DNA of 49,806 nucleotides from Gemmatimonadota bacterium (GTDB lineage: Bacteria; Gemmatimonadota; Gemmatimonadetes; Longimicrobiales; Gaopeijiaceae): positions 1 through 49,806 of the forward strand of contig JADFSR010000031.1 in the NCBI GenBank assembly GCA_022560615.1, in the 5' to 3' direction. The stretch's first letter is position 1; every line of letters begins with the position of its first letter. Made by a program: the position numbers and the translations under genes. Below the pieces are notes generated by a model, which saw nothing but the letters and a program-made list of their open reading frames with translations, was not told the DNA's origin and did not search any database. This document shows, one piece after another, positions 42,868-49,806 of the stretch.

Positions 42868-43879
42868 CTATTCCGCGGCCTGCCGCCGCCACGAAGGGAC
42901 GGAGACCGTCCATGAACGCATCGAACTCCGCGAAGTCGAGCGACTGATCCCCGTCCGAGGTGGCGGTTTCCGGATCCGGGTGGACCTCGACGATCAACCC
43001 ATCGGCGCCGGCGGCGATCGCCGCGTACGAGAGCGGAGCGACTAGATGGCGGCGGCCACCGGCGTGCGAGGGGTCTGCGATGACCGGGAGGTGCGTCTCC
43101 CGCTTCAGGACCGGAATCGCCGCCAGATCGAACGTATTCCGAGTCTCGGTGGCAAAGGTTCTGATCCCACGCTCGCACAGGATGATGTTCGAGTTGCCTT
43201 GGCTCATCACGTACTCGGCGGCGAGCAGCAGGTCCTTGAGCGTGGCCGCCATTCCACGCTTTAAGAGCACCGGGCGCCGGAGCCGACCTACTTCGGTCAA
43301 CAGCGCGTAATTCTGCATATTGCGCGCCCCGATCTGAAGCACATCCGCGTACGAGGCGACCAGGTCGACCTGACGGGTGTCCATGACCTCGGTGACAACC
43401 GGTAGGCCCGTCTCGCTACGCACATCCGCAAGCATCTTGAGGCCGTCCTCGCCCATTCCCTGGAACGAGTACGGGGACGAGCGGGGCTTGAACGCCCCAC
43501 CGCGCAGCGCCCGGGCGCCGGCCGCGTGTACGTGCAGCGCTGTGGCGGTCAGCATGTCGATGCCTTCCACGGAACAGGGTCCGGCGATGACCACGATGTC
43601 GTTTCCACCCATCGTGGTGTCGCCGAGCGTTACCTGGGTGGGCTCCGCCGAAAACTCCTTAGAGGCGAGCTTGTACGGCTTGAGCACCTCGTGCACGGCC
43701 TCGACCCCGGGGATCGAGAGCAGCGGTACGTGCTCGAGCACGGACTCGTCGCCCACACACCCGATGACGGTCCGATGTTCGCCCCGAGAGATATGCGTGC
43801 GCAGTCCGAGCGACTCGATGCGCTCTCGAATGTGATCGATCTCGTCTTGTGTTACGCCCTTCTTGGTCACGATGATCAT
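42839..43879 (-). CDS. aroF: 3-Deoxy-7-phosphoheptulonate (DAHP) synthase, type I-beta with N-terminal regulatory domain
   Basis: This enzyme joins phosphoenolpyruvate and erythrose-4-phosphate as first step of the shikimate pathway. The 346-residue protein has a ferredoxin-like N-terminal domain of about 90 residues ([20 protein letters not shown]), as in the Thermotoga enzyme where it binds Tyr/Phe, then the barrel with [56 protein letters not shown] and [14 protein letters not shown] 43879 is preceded by AGAGGA. Upstream lie a terminator hairpin and a leader peptide rich in aromatic residues, so expression seems controlled by attenuation on top of allosteric control. Its end overlaps the outer-membrane protein gene by 29 bases. 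Confidence 0.95.
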   Translation of the reverse strand: MIIVTKKGVTQDEIDHIRERIESLGLRTHISRGEHRTVIGCVGDESVLEHVPLLSIPGVEAVHEVLKPYKLASKEFSAEPTQVTLGDTTMGGNDIVVIAGPCSVEGIDMLTATALHVHAAGARALRGGAFKPRSSPYSFQGMGEDGLKMLADVRSETGLPVVTEVMDTRQVDLVASYADVLQIGARNMQNYALLTEVGRLRRPVLLKRGMAATLKDLLLAAEYVMSQGNSNIILCERGIRTFATETRNTFDLAAIPVLKRETHLPVIADPSHAGGRRHLVAPLSYAAIAAGADGLIVEVHPDPETATSDGDQSLDFAEFDAFMDGLRPFVAAAGRGIATRRGSEAA

Positions 43880-43898
43880 TCTGGTCGTCCTCTGAAAC

Positions 43899-43929
43899 AA
43901 AAAAAGGCCCCCGACGGGTGTCGGGAGCC
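43899..43929 (-). terminator. Intrinsic terminator (attenuator) in the aroF leader
   Basis: On the minus strand GGCTCCCGAC (43929-43920) pairs over ten positions, one of them G-T, with GTCGGGGGCC (43915-43906) around a four-base loop, and seven T's follow at 43905-43899. The T run ends 20 bases before the aroF ATG and the aroF ribosome-binding site lies in that gap. As a terminator placed between promoter and gene, it can only work as an attenuator. Confidence 0.85.
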
Positions 43930-43957
43930 TCGGTCGCCGCTCGTGTCTGCTCAGTCG

Positions 43958-44032
43958 CTACGCGCGCGGACTCCGGGCCCCCCTCCTGGGAGCAAACCAG
44001 CAATACCGATATCCGCGCGCGTGCCTGTCCAT
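43958..44032 (-). CDS. Aromatic-rich leader peptide of aroF (attenuation)
   Basis: A 24-codon frame, ATG 44032 to TAG 43958, reads MDRHARGYRYCWFAPRRGAR then SPRA. Codons 8-13 are Tyr-Arg-Tyr-Cys-Trp-Phe, so all three products of the shikimate pathway are needed in six codons. A segment after these codons, GGGGGGCC (plus 43976-43983), can pair with GGCTCCC of the terminator 5' arm, giving an antiterminator when the ribosome stalls on the Tyr codons. No ribosome-binding site precedes the ATG, but the predicted transcription start coincides with it, so the leader may be translated from a leaderless mRNA. The peptide itself probably has no function. Confidence 0.75.
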   Translation of the reverse strand: MDRHARGYRYCWFAPRRGARSPRA

Positions 44033-44038
44033 AACGCA

Positions 44039-44067
44039 ATGTTCGCAGGGGCCACCGGGGGTGTCAA
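44039..44067 (-). promoter_or_regulatory. Predicted promoter of the aroF attenuator transcript
   Basis: On the minus strand a perfect TTGACA (44067-44062) is followed after 17 bases by GAACAT (44044-44039), which keeps the conserved A2 and T6 of the -10 element. The start would fall near 44032, the first base of the leader peptide ATG. Confidence 0.55.
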
Positions 44068-44140
44068 CCACGCCTGGTAACGGCACTCGGCGGTCCGTAC
44101 ATTGCGGCGACTTTTTCGCCGGAGGGATACGGGAAGCGAG

Positions 44141-44845
44141 ATGGAACTCACGCCAGAGGAATCACTGAAGCGTCAGGCGGCCGAGCGAGCGCTCGATTAC
44201 GTCGAGAGTGGGATGGTTCTGGGCCTGGGTACCGGGAGCACCGTGGCACATTTCCTCGATCTGCTTGCGGCGAAGCTCTCCCGGGGTGCGCTCTCGGACA
44301 TCGTGGGGGTGCCCACGTCCATTTGGACCGGTCGCGAAGCGCGGAAGGCTGGAATCGAACTCATCGGCCTTGCCGACAGGGAGAAGGTCGACCTGACCGT
44401 GGACGGGGCCGACGAGGTGTCGCCCGATCTGGACCTCATCAAGGGAATGGGGGGGGCGCTACTCCGCGAGAAGATGGTCGCGCAGGCCTCGAACCACGTG
44501 GTGATCATCGCGGACGGAAGCAAGGCCGTAGACCGTCTCGGTACCGTGTCACCGCTCCCGGTGGAGGTCGTCGAGTGGGCCCCGGGAACGCACGCCAAAT
44601 TCCTGGAGGGCCTGGGTGCAGAGGTCCGGACGCGAAGGTCGGATGATGGCCTTCCGCTCCGAAGCGAGAACGGGAACATCGTGTTGGACTGTCGATTCCC
44701 CGACGGTATCGATGATCCGGCAGCACTGGACGCGGCGCTTCAGAGTAGAGCAGGAGTCGTTGAGACGGGCTTCTTCCTCGGGCTCGCCGACGTCGCGATC
44801 CTCGCCTTCGCCGACGGCATCGAGCTCCGGGAGCGCCACGCATGA
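44141..44845 (+). CDS. rpiA: Ribose-5-phosphate isomerase A
   Basis: RpiA interconverts ribose 5-phosphate and ribulose 5-phosphate. The 234-residue protein shows VLGLGTGSTVAHFLD (phosphate loop), GVPTSIWTGREA, LTVDGADEVSPDL (catalytic Asp pair), LIKGMGGALLREKM (catalytic Glu and Lys) and the C-terminal VVETGFFLGLADVAI. ATG 44141 is chosen because the family begins with a Lys/Ala-rich helix such as ESLKRQAAERALDYV; GGAGGG at 44121-44126 is somewhat distant. A TACATT at 44098-44103 may be its -10. It overlaps rpe by four bases and is divergent from the aroF leader. Confidence 0.94.
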   Translation: MELTPEESLKRQAAERALDYVESGMVLGLGTGSTVAHFLDLLAAKLSRGALSDIVGVPTSIWTGREARKAGIELIGLADREKVDLTVDGADEVSPDLDLIKGMGGALLREKMVAQASNHVVIIADGSKAVDRLGTVSPLPVEVVEWAPGTHAKFLEGLGAEVRTRRSDDGLPLRSENGNIVLDCRFPDGIDDPAALDAALQSRAGVVETGFFLGLADVAILAFADGIELRERHA

Positions 44846-45504
44846 AGATTGCGCCATCCATCCTTGCCTGTGACTTCTCACGCCTGGCGGACGAAATCCA
44901 GGCGGTCGAATCGGGGGGAGCCGACTGGATTCATGTCGATGTGATGGACGGCCACTTCGTGCCGAACATCACGATCGGTCCCGTTATCACCGCGGGTGCC
45001 CGTAAGGCGACCGATCTTCCGCTCGACGTTCACCTGATGATCGAGCAGCCCGATCGTTACCTCGAGGCCTTTGTCAGCGCCGGCGCAGACTGGCTGACCG
45101 TCCACGCGGAGGCGTGCACACACCTCCATCGAACCGTTCAACGAATCCGTGAGTTAGGTGCTCGACCAGGCGTCGCGATCAACCCAGCCACCCCGCTCGC
45201 TTCGGTGACCGACGTTGTTCCGTACATCGACCTGTTGCTCGTGCTATCCGTGAATCCGGGCTTCGGGGGGCAGTCCTACATCACCACGAGCACCGCGAAA
45301 GTTCAGAACGCGCGCGCGCTCCTGGATGAGATGGGGAGCGGCGCCGAACTGGAGGTCGATGGTGGCGTGGATCCCGGAAACGTAGGGGAAATTCAGGCGG
45401 CCGGCGCTACTGTGGTAGTCGCCGGATCAGCGGTATATGGACACGTCGAGGGTGCGGGGGCCGGTGTTCGATCCATCCGTGACGCGCTGAGCGGCAAGGC
45501 GTAG
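44842..45504 (+). CDS. rpe: Ribulose-phosphate 3-epimerase
   Basis: Rpe interconverts ribulose 5-phosphate and xylulose 5-phosphate by a metal-dependent TIM barrel. The 220-residue protein has IAPSILACDFSRLADE, IHVDVMDGHFVPNITIGP (metal His and Asp), LDVHLMIEQPDRY, LVLSVNPGFGGQSYI (phosphate loop) and LEVDGGVDPGN (catalytic Asp). ATG 44842 overlaps the rpiA stop (ATGA), so the two pentose-phosphate enzymes are translated together. Their product flow leads to erythrose 4-phosphate, the DAHP synthase substrate made by the neighbour on the other strand. Confidence 0.96.
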   Translation: MKIAPSILACDFSRLADEIQAVESGGADWIHVDVMDGHFVPNITIGPVITAGARKATDLPLDVHLMIEQPDRYLEAFVSAGADWLTVHAEACTHLHRTVQRIRELGARPGVAINPATPLASVTDVVPYIDLLLVLSVNPGFGGQSYITTSTAKVQNARALLDEMGSGAELEVDGGVDPGNVGEIQAAGATVVVAGSAVYGHVEGAGAGVRSIRDALSGKA

Positions 45505-45590
45505 CGACAGACCCGCGCGCAAGCTAGACTGTGAGCGATTTCCGCCCGTCCTCCCAGCGGCGTGGGGATGGCGACTCGCACCTCCTGACG

Positions 45591-45956
45591 ATGACCGCTT
45601 CGACAAGCCTGGATCCGGCTGCGCTGGCGCGCCTCCGCAAGTGGGGTGGTGACAAGCTCGCGGGCCAAATGGTCAGGCTTTTTCTCGACAATTCGGGGAG
45701 GCGCATGGACCAGATCCGCGCCGGCGCCGCCGGAGGTGATGCCTGCGAGGCGGAGACGGGCTCCCACTCTCTCAAGTCGAGCGCGGCCAACGTTGGCGCC
45801 CACGTGGTGCGAGGGCTGGCCTGCGAGATAGAAAGCGCCGCGGCAAGCGGAGACATGGGCGCAGTCAGAACGATCGTGCCGGGGTTGGAGGACGCCTACA
45901 GCCAGGCGATCGCAGATCTCGAAACCATCATGGACGGAATTGAGGCAACTGAATGA
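45591..45956 (+). CDS. Histidine phosphotransfer (Hpt) protein
   Basis: The 121-residue protein is an Hpt four-helix bundle with the phosphoacceptor His in GSHSLKSSAANVGAHVV, preceded by LARLRKWGGDKLAGQMVRLFLD and followed by two helices with LACEIESAAASGDM. It would relay phosphate between the hybrid kinase and the receiver protein encoded just downstream. ATG 45591 is chosen since the domain begins soon after; GTG 45531 would add 20 residues without homology. Its stop overlaps the receiver gene start (ATGA). Confidence 0.88.
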   Translation: MTASTSLDPAALARLRKWGGDKLAGQMVRLFLDNSGRRMDQIRAGAAGGDACEAETGSHSLKSSAANVGAHVVRGLACEIESAAASGDMGAVRTIVPGLEDAYSQAIADLETIMDGIEATE

Positions 45957-46324
45957 CCTACAAGATCGCCGTCGTCGAGGATAACCCGGACAACCGGATG
46001 CTCGTGCAGGCCCTTCTCGAGGACACGTACGAGATCTCCGAGTACGAGACCGGGGTCGACGCGATAAACGGACTAGGAAACGACATTCCCGATCTGATTC
46101 TGCTCGACATCTCTCTCCCAGAGATGGACGGGACGGAGGTCTTGGCGTGGATACGAGATCAGGACGCGCTCAAAGACATTCCTGTGATCGCGCTCACCGC
46201 CCATGCGATGTCGGGCGACCGTGAGAAGTACCTCGCGTTGGGCTTCAACGGCTACGTCACGAAACCGATCATCGACGAGGACGTCCTCTTCGGGGCCATT
46301 GAGCGTTGCCTGCCGACGGACTGA
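45953..46324 (+). CDS. Single-domain response regulator (receiver only)
   Basis: The 123-residue protein is one receiver domain: acidic pair in IAVVEDNPDN, phosphoacceptor Asp in LILLDISLPEMDG, Thr/Ser switch in VIALTAHAM and Lys in YVTKPI. There is no output domain, so it acts as a phosphate shuttle or by binding other proteins, like CheY, Spo0F or DivK. It overlaps the Hpt gene by four bases and the kinase gene by 19, which ties all three into one phosphorelay operon. Confidence 0.93.
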   Translation: MTYKIAVVEDNPDNRMLVQALLEDTYEISEYETGVDAINGLGNDIPDLILLDISLPEMDGTEVLAWIRDQDALKDIPVIALTAHAMSGDREKYLALGFNGYVTKPIIDEDVLFGAIERCLPTD

Positions 46325-49300
46325 TTCCCGAGCCCGAGCCTTCGGGAGAGTCGACGACGGCCCAGAGCGAAGCGCGTGCGAGGGCTTCCCTCGGCATCAG
46401 GACGGAGGACGAGTTAGCGGGGCCCGACCGTTCCGCGCAACGGGTCACGATCTACTGCATCGTGTTCCTCTTGCTGCTCGGCGGATCACTTCTCAGGGGG
46501 AACGATTTCCTGTGGACGACGAACGCCTCCATCCACACGATGATGGAGGCGATCGCCACGTTGCTGGCGTTCATCATCGGCGCGCTGGCGTTGGTTCGCT
46601 TCTACAGCCGCAAGCGGGTCACTTTCTTGTACATCGGCACCGGCTTCATCGGTGCTGGCCTGCTGGACCTCAATCACGCGTTGCTCACCAGCGACTACTT
46701 CATGGGCTTGGACGTCAACGCCCCGAACCTGTTCGCTTGGAGCTGGACGTCCGAGCGGGTCTTCTTGTCGCTCTTCCTCGCGGTCAGCGTGCTGGCGTGG
46801 CACCAGGAAGCACGCGGCGAGACCGAACGGATCGGGGAGTTATCCGTCTTCCTGTCCGCTCTCGTGCTGACGCTGATCAACCTCCTCTTCTTCGAATACG
46901 TTCCGCTGACTCGCGCAAGCTTCCCGGGGCTCCCAATCAGCCGTCCCGCCGAGCTCCTGCCAGCCATCTTCTTCGCGTTGGCAGCCTTCGGCTTCATCTA
47001 CAAAGGAGGGTGGCGTCGCGACGTTTTCGAGCACTGGCTCGTGATCTCGCTTGTGATCTCCGTGCTCTGCCACGTCTCGTTCATGGCGCGCTCAGGACAA
47101 CCGCACGACGCGATGTTCGACATCGCGCATATGCTCAAGATCGCGAGCTACTTTGCGATCCTGACCGGCCTCCTCTCCAGTGTATACCTGACCTTCACAC
47201 GTGAGGGACGGGTACTCGAGGCGCTCACGGACAGCAACGAGGCGCTCGCTCATGAGATCGAGGTACGCACTCAAACAGAGCAGGCGGTGAAGGAGAGCAG
47301 CGACCGCCTGCAGGATTTCCTCGACAACGCGAACGACCTGATCCAGAGCGTCGATCCGACCGGCAAGTTCCTGTACGTGAACAGCTCTTGGAAACGGGTT
47401 CTCGGGTACGCGGATGACGACCTCGACGACCTGAACTTCTTCGACATCCTGAACCCGGTGGAACGGCCGCGTCTCGAGGAAGAGTTTAGACGAGCGCTCG
47501 CGGGCGAGGCGGCCCAGCGGTTCAACGTGGAGTATGTCGCGTCCGACGGGCGTATCGTGGTCCTGTCAGGGAGCGTACAGGCACAGTACGTACGCGGCAC
47601 CGCCGTCGCGACTCAGGGCATCTTCAGGGACGTTACGGAGCAGAGAATCGCCGAGCGGCAACTCGCTGAATCTCGCGCAAATTTGGGCGCGCTCGTCGAG
47701 AGCACGGGCGACACGATCTGGTCGGTGGACCGGGATCAACGACTCATCACCTTCAACTCGGCCTTCGCGCTCACGGTCGAGGCGCAATCCGGCAAGGAGC
47801 CCAAGGTGGGCGGTCTAGCCGCCGACATGCATCGGCCGGAGGACGTCGCGTGGTACCGGGACCTCTATTCGAAGACGTTGGGCGGTGAGCGTCACGTCGT
47901 GCTACGCACTGACCAGAGCGAGGGCCAGGAGCGCTACATCGAGGTGTACGCGAACCCGATTCAGGCCTTCGAGGGAGTGTCTGGCGCGGTCTTCTTCGGG
48001 AAAGACGTCACGCCTCGCGTGCGCGCCGAGGAAGCTCTGCGGGTCGCCAAGGAAGAAGCAGTCGCAGCCAACAAGGCGAAGAGCGACTTCCTCGCGAACA
48101 TGAGCCACGAACTGCGCACGCCGCTCAATTCGATCATCGGATTCACGAATATCCTGCTCAAGAACAAGGGCGAGCGGCTGAACGAAAAGGACCTCGGCTT
48201 TCTCACGCGGGTGACATCCAATGGCAGACACCTGCTCGCGTTGATCAACGAGGTGCTGGACCTGGCGAAGGTAGAGTCAGGCAGGATGGAGTTGATCATC
48301 GAGGATATCGATCTCGCGCACCTCTGTGTCGAGACCGTTCAGCAGCTCGAGGGTCAGGCGAAAGCGAAGGACGGCGCCATTGCTCTGATCGTCGATGTAC
48401 CCAAGGAGGTCGCACTCGTCGAGACGGACTCCGCCAAGCTCAAGCAGGTGATCATCAACCTCGTCGGCAACGCGCTCAAGTTCACGCACGAGGGGTCGGT
48501 CACTGTCCGCCTCGAAACCGGTTCGGACGGGAGGACTCCCACCGCGATCTCTGTGGTCGATACGGGTATCGGCATTCCGGCAGATCGACTCGTGGCGATC
48601 TTCGAGGCATTCCAACAGGCTGAAGCCGGTACGTCCCGAAAATATGGGGGTACCGGCCTCGGACTGGCATTATCTCGCTCGATTTGCGTGCTCATGGGCT
48701 ACGAGCTGATCGTGGAGTCCGAGGAAGGGAAGGGCTCGACGTTCAAGATCGTAATCGGCGAGCGCGCGAAGCCACCCGAGAAGGCAGACGTGGCGGGCAG
48801 CGACGCACTGACGGAGACAGCGGAACCAACGACGACCGCCCAGGCGTCTTGGGTGGCGGGGGCTGCCGACAGCGTCAGCCCCGGAGCGGCGCCCGGGGAC
48901 GGAGGGGTCGTTGAGCCCAAAACGGGCGTCGCGGCCACCCTGAGAGACTTCCAGGTCCTGGTAGTCGACGATGAGAAGGACTCCCGTGTCCTCATGGCCC
49001 ACTACCTCGAGGAGTTTGGCTGTCGGGTCATCACCGCCAAGGGTGGCGAGCAAGGCATCGCCGCGGCCCACAAGCACAAGCCGGACCTCATTACGCTCGA
49101 CCTCATCATGCCCGGCATGACCGGATGGGAGGTGCTCGAGCGACTCAAGGCGGATCCGGAGCTCAAGCACATCCCCGTCGTGATCGTCTCGATCGTGGCG
49201 GGCGAGGGTCGCGGTCGATTGCTCGGTGCGGTGGATCTCGTGACCAAGCCGTTCGAGCGTGAGGACCTGTTGCGTGTGCTGTGGCGCAACCTCATCCGAA

Positions 49301-49689
49301 AGAGAGGCGGCCGGGTGCTCGTCGTGGACGACGAGGCCGATATGCGCACCAAGCTCGCTGAATACCTCGCCGGCCTCGGTCTCGAAGCCGTCGCCGCGGC
49401 CGATGGGAAAGATGCGCTGGAAAAAGTGCGTACCGAGGCCCCAGACGCGGTCATCCTCGACCTGATGATGCCGGTAATGGACGGTCTGGAATTCCTGACG
49501 AAGCTCCGGAAGGATCCCTTGCATGCGGGGCTGCCCGTCTTCGTGCTGACGGACAAGGTGGTCACCGACGCCGAATCCGAGATTCTCGGTGAGCTGGCCT
49601 CCGCCGTGCTTCTCAAGCGAGACGCTCCCGAGCTGCTCGGCCAACTCCTCGGATCGATCTTCAACCTCGCGGACGCCGCAGAAGGGTGA
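46306..49689 (+). CDS. Membrane hybrid histidine kinase: MASE3-like sensor, two PAS, HisKA, HATPase, two receivers
   Basis: The 1127-residue protein has seven or so membrane helices at about 48-290 that resemble the MASE3 sensor domain (SIHTMMEAIATLLAF and GTGFIGAGLLDLNHALL). Two PAS domains follow at about 325-455 and 460-575. HisKA has the phosphoacceptor His601 in FLANMSHELRTPLNS. The ATPase domain shows VGNALKFT, VVDTGIGIP and YGGTGLGLALS. After a low-complexity linker come two receivers, with VLVVDDEKDSR near 883 (Asp in LDLIMPG) and VLVVDDEADMR near 1003 (Asp in LDLMMPVMDG). In the second receiver TDKVVTD replaces the usual Thr/Lys region, so it may be less active. TTG 46306 is the earliest start and overlaps the receiver gene; the exact start is uncertain. 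Confidence 0.92.
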   Translation: MPADGLIPEPEPSGESTTAQSEARARASLGIRTEDELAGPDRSAQRVTIYCIVFLLLLGGSLLRGNDFLWTTNASIHTMMEAIATLLAFIIGALALVRFYSRKRVTFLYIGTGFIGAGLLDLNHALLTSDYFMGLDVNAPNLFAWSWTSERVFLSLFLAVSVLAWHQEARGETERIGELSVFLSALVLTLINLLFFEYVPLTRASFPGLPISRPAELLPAIFFALAAFGFIYKGGWRRDVFEHWLVISLVISVLCHVSFMARSGQPHDAMFDIAHMLKIASYFAILTGLLSSVYLTFTREGRVLEALTDSNEALAHEIEVRTQTEQAVKESSDRLQDFLDNANDLIQSVDPTGKFLYVNSSWKRVLGYADDDLDDLNFFDILNPVERPRLEEEFRRALAGEAAQRFNVEYVASDGRIVVLSGSVQAQYVRGTAVATQGIFRDVTEQRIAERQLAESRANLGALVESTGDTIWSVDRDQRLITFNSAFALTVEAQSGKEPKVGGLAADMHRPEDVAWYRDLYSKTLGGERHVVLRTDQSEGQERYIEVYANPIQAFEGVSGAVFFGKDVTPRVRAEEALRVAKEEAVAANKAKSDFLANMSHELRTPLNSIIGFTNILLKNKGERLNEKDLGFLTRVTSNGRHLLALINEVLDLAKVESGRMELIIEDIDLAHLCVETVQQLEGQAKAKDGAIALIVDVPKEVALVETDSAKLKQVIINLVGNALKFTHEGSVTVRLETGSDGRTPTAISVVDTGIGIPADRLVAIFEAFQQAEAGTSRKYGGTGLGLALSRSICVLMGYELIVESEEGKGSTFKIVIGERAKPPEKADVAGSDALTETAEPTTTAQASWVAGAADSVSPGAAPGDGGVVEPKTGVAATLRDFQVLVVDDEKDSRVLMAHYLEEFGCRVITAKGGEQGIAAAHKHKPDLITLDLIMPGMTGWEVLERLKADPELKHIPVVIVSIVAGEGRGRLLGAVDLVTKPFEREDLLRVLWRNLIRKRGGRVLVVDDEADMRTKLAEYLAGLGLEAVAAADGKDALEKVRTEAPDAVILDLMMPVMDGLEFLTKLRKDPLHAGLPVFVLTDKVVTDAESEILGELASAVLLKRDAPELLGQLLGSIFNLADAAEG

Positions 49690-49708
49690 TCGGAAAGGGG
49701 GGTGGGCC

Positions 49709-49806
49709 GCGCACATGGTGCTTGCGCGCGTTCAGGCAAGGAACGACGAGGAGTCGTAGCCGAGCGGGCACCGCCGCCGAAGGCGGTGGTCCGACGAGGA
49801 GAGACG
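49709..49806. other. Structured sequence at the window edge, gene not recognised
   Basis: Behind the kinase gene come three short inverted repeats: GCGCA/TGCGC (49709-49727), ACGAC/GTCGT (49743-49757) and CACCGCC/GGCGGTG (49769-49788). CGACGAGGAG occurs twice, at 49744-49753 and 49792-49801. It may be the beginning of a structured RNA, a repeat array or a composite terminator; the window ends before this can be told. Confidence 0.35.

Noticed and set aside
1-49806. tRNA, rRNA, insertion sequences, integrases or attachment sites
   Set aside because: The spacers were read for cloverleaf-like patterns, transposase-like proteins and flanking repeats, and none was recognised; a tRNA scan was not possible.

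Overview
The window is high-GC, densely packed chromosomal DNA, probably from a Gemmatimonadota-like (or related Acidobacteriota/FCB-group) bacterium. That placement is an inference from gene content: a 1016-residue Asp-box (sortilin/BNR) exoprotein, a CBM9/DUF5916-type outer-membrane protein, complete ergothioneine genes, a tesA-ybbA-ybbP block and a lone TonB-C protein. No phage, transposase, CRISPR array, rRNA or tRNA gene was recognised. Genes overlap heavily: many start/stop pairs share 1-4 bases, and several convergent pairs run into each other.

Layout. 1-3224: histidine degradation (hutU end, hutF, hutI). 3258-4865: a secreted aromatic-then-basic repeat protein. 4878-5475: spacer with a possible Tat-signal remnant. 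5476-15654: rho, a tesA-like esterase/SRPBCC pair divergent from ybbA-ybbP, an operon of a GGDEF-REC-HD-GYP protein, an aminotransferase and a small zinc-ribbon membrane protein, then a TonB-C protein. 15655-16152: hairpins and a frameshifted dodecin remnant. 16153-29258: a repeat membrane protein, an EEP-family protein, the Asp-box exoprotein, proline dehydrogenase with two transporters, a YkvI-like transporter, a serine hydrolase and an MscS channel. 29255-36601: an OpuB-type ABC importer with a possible thiamine-pyrophosphate-riboswitch-like leader, egtB-egtD, a Phd/PIN toxin-antitoxin pair, egtC and a threonine/serine dehydratase. 36675-40609: thioredoxin, argR, argG, argH. 40624-42867: the CBM9/beta-barrel protein. 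42839-44067: DAHP synthase with an attenuator. 44141-45504: rpiA-rpe. 45591-49689: an Hpt, receiver and hybrid-kinase phosphorelay.

The most interesting signal lies upstream of DAHP synthase on the minus strand. A TTGACA promoter is followed by a 24-codon open frame reading Tyr-Arg-Tyr-Cys-Trp-Phe in its middle, then a 10-bp GC-rich hairpin with seven T's ending 20 bases before the aroF start. This has the layout of a ribosome-mediated attenuator sensing all three aromatic amino acids at once. A second candidate cis-regulatory leader lies before argG: an ArgR box overlaps the promoter, and a long GC-rich fold with a T6 tract follows before the gene. Other points are a perfect 23-base operator overlapping the egtD stop codon at the toxin-antitoxin promoter, a glutamate-transporter homologue that has lost its sodium-site acidic residues, and a two-hairpin structure cut by the right edge of the window.

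All calls come from reading the sequence; no database search was run. Family names rest on recognised motifs and need alignment where confidence is low.
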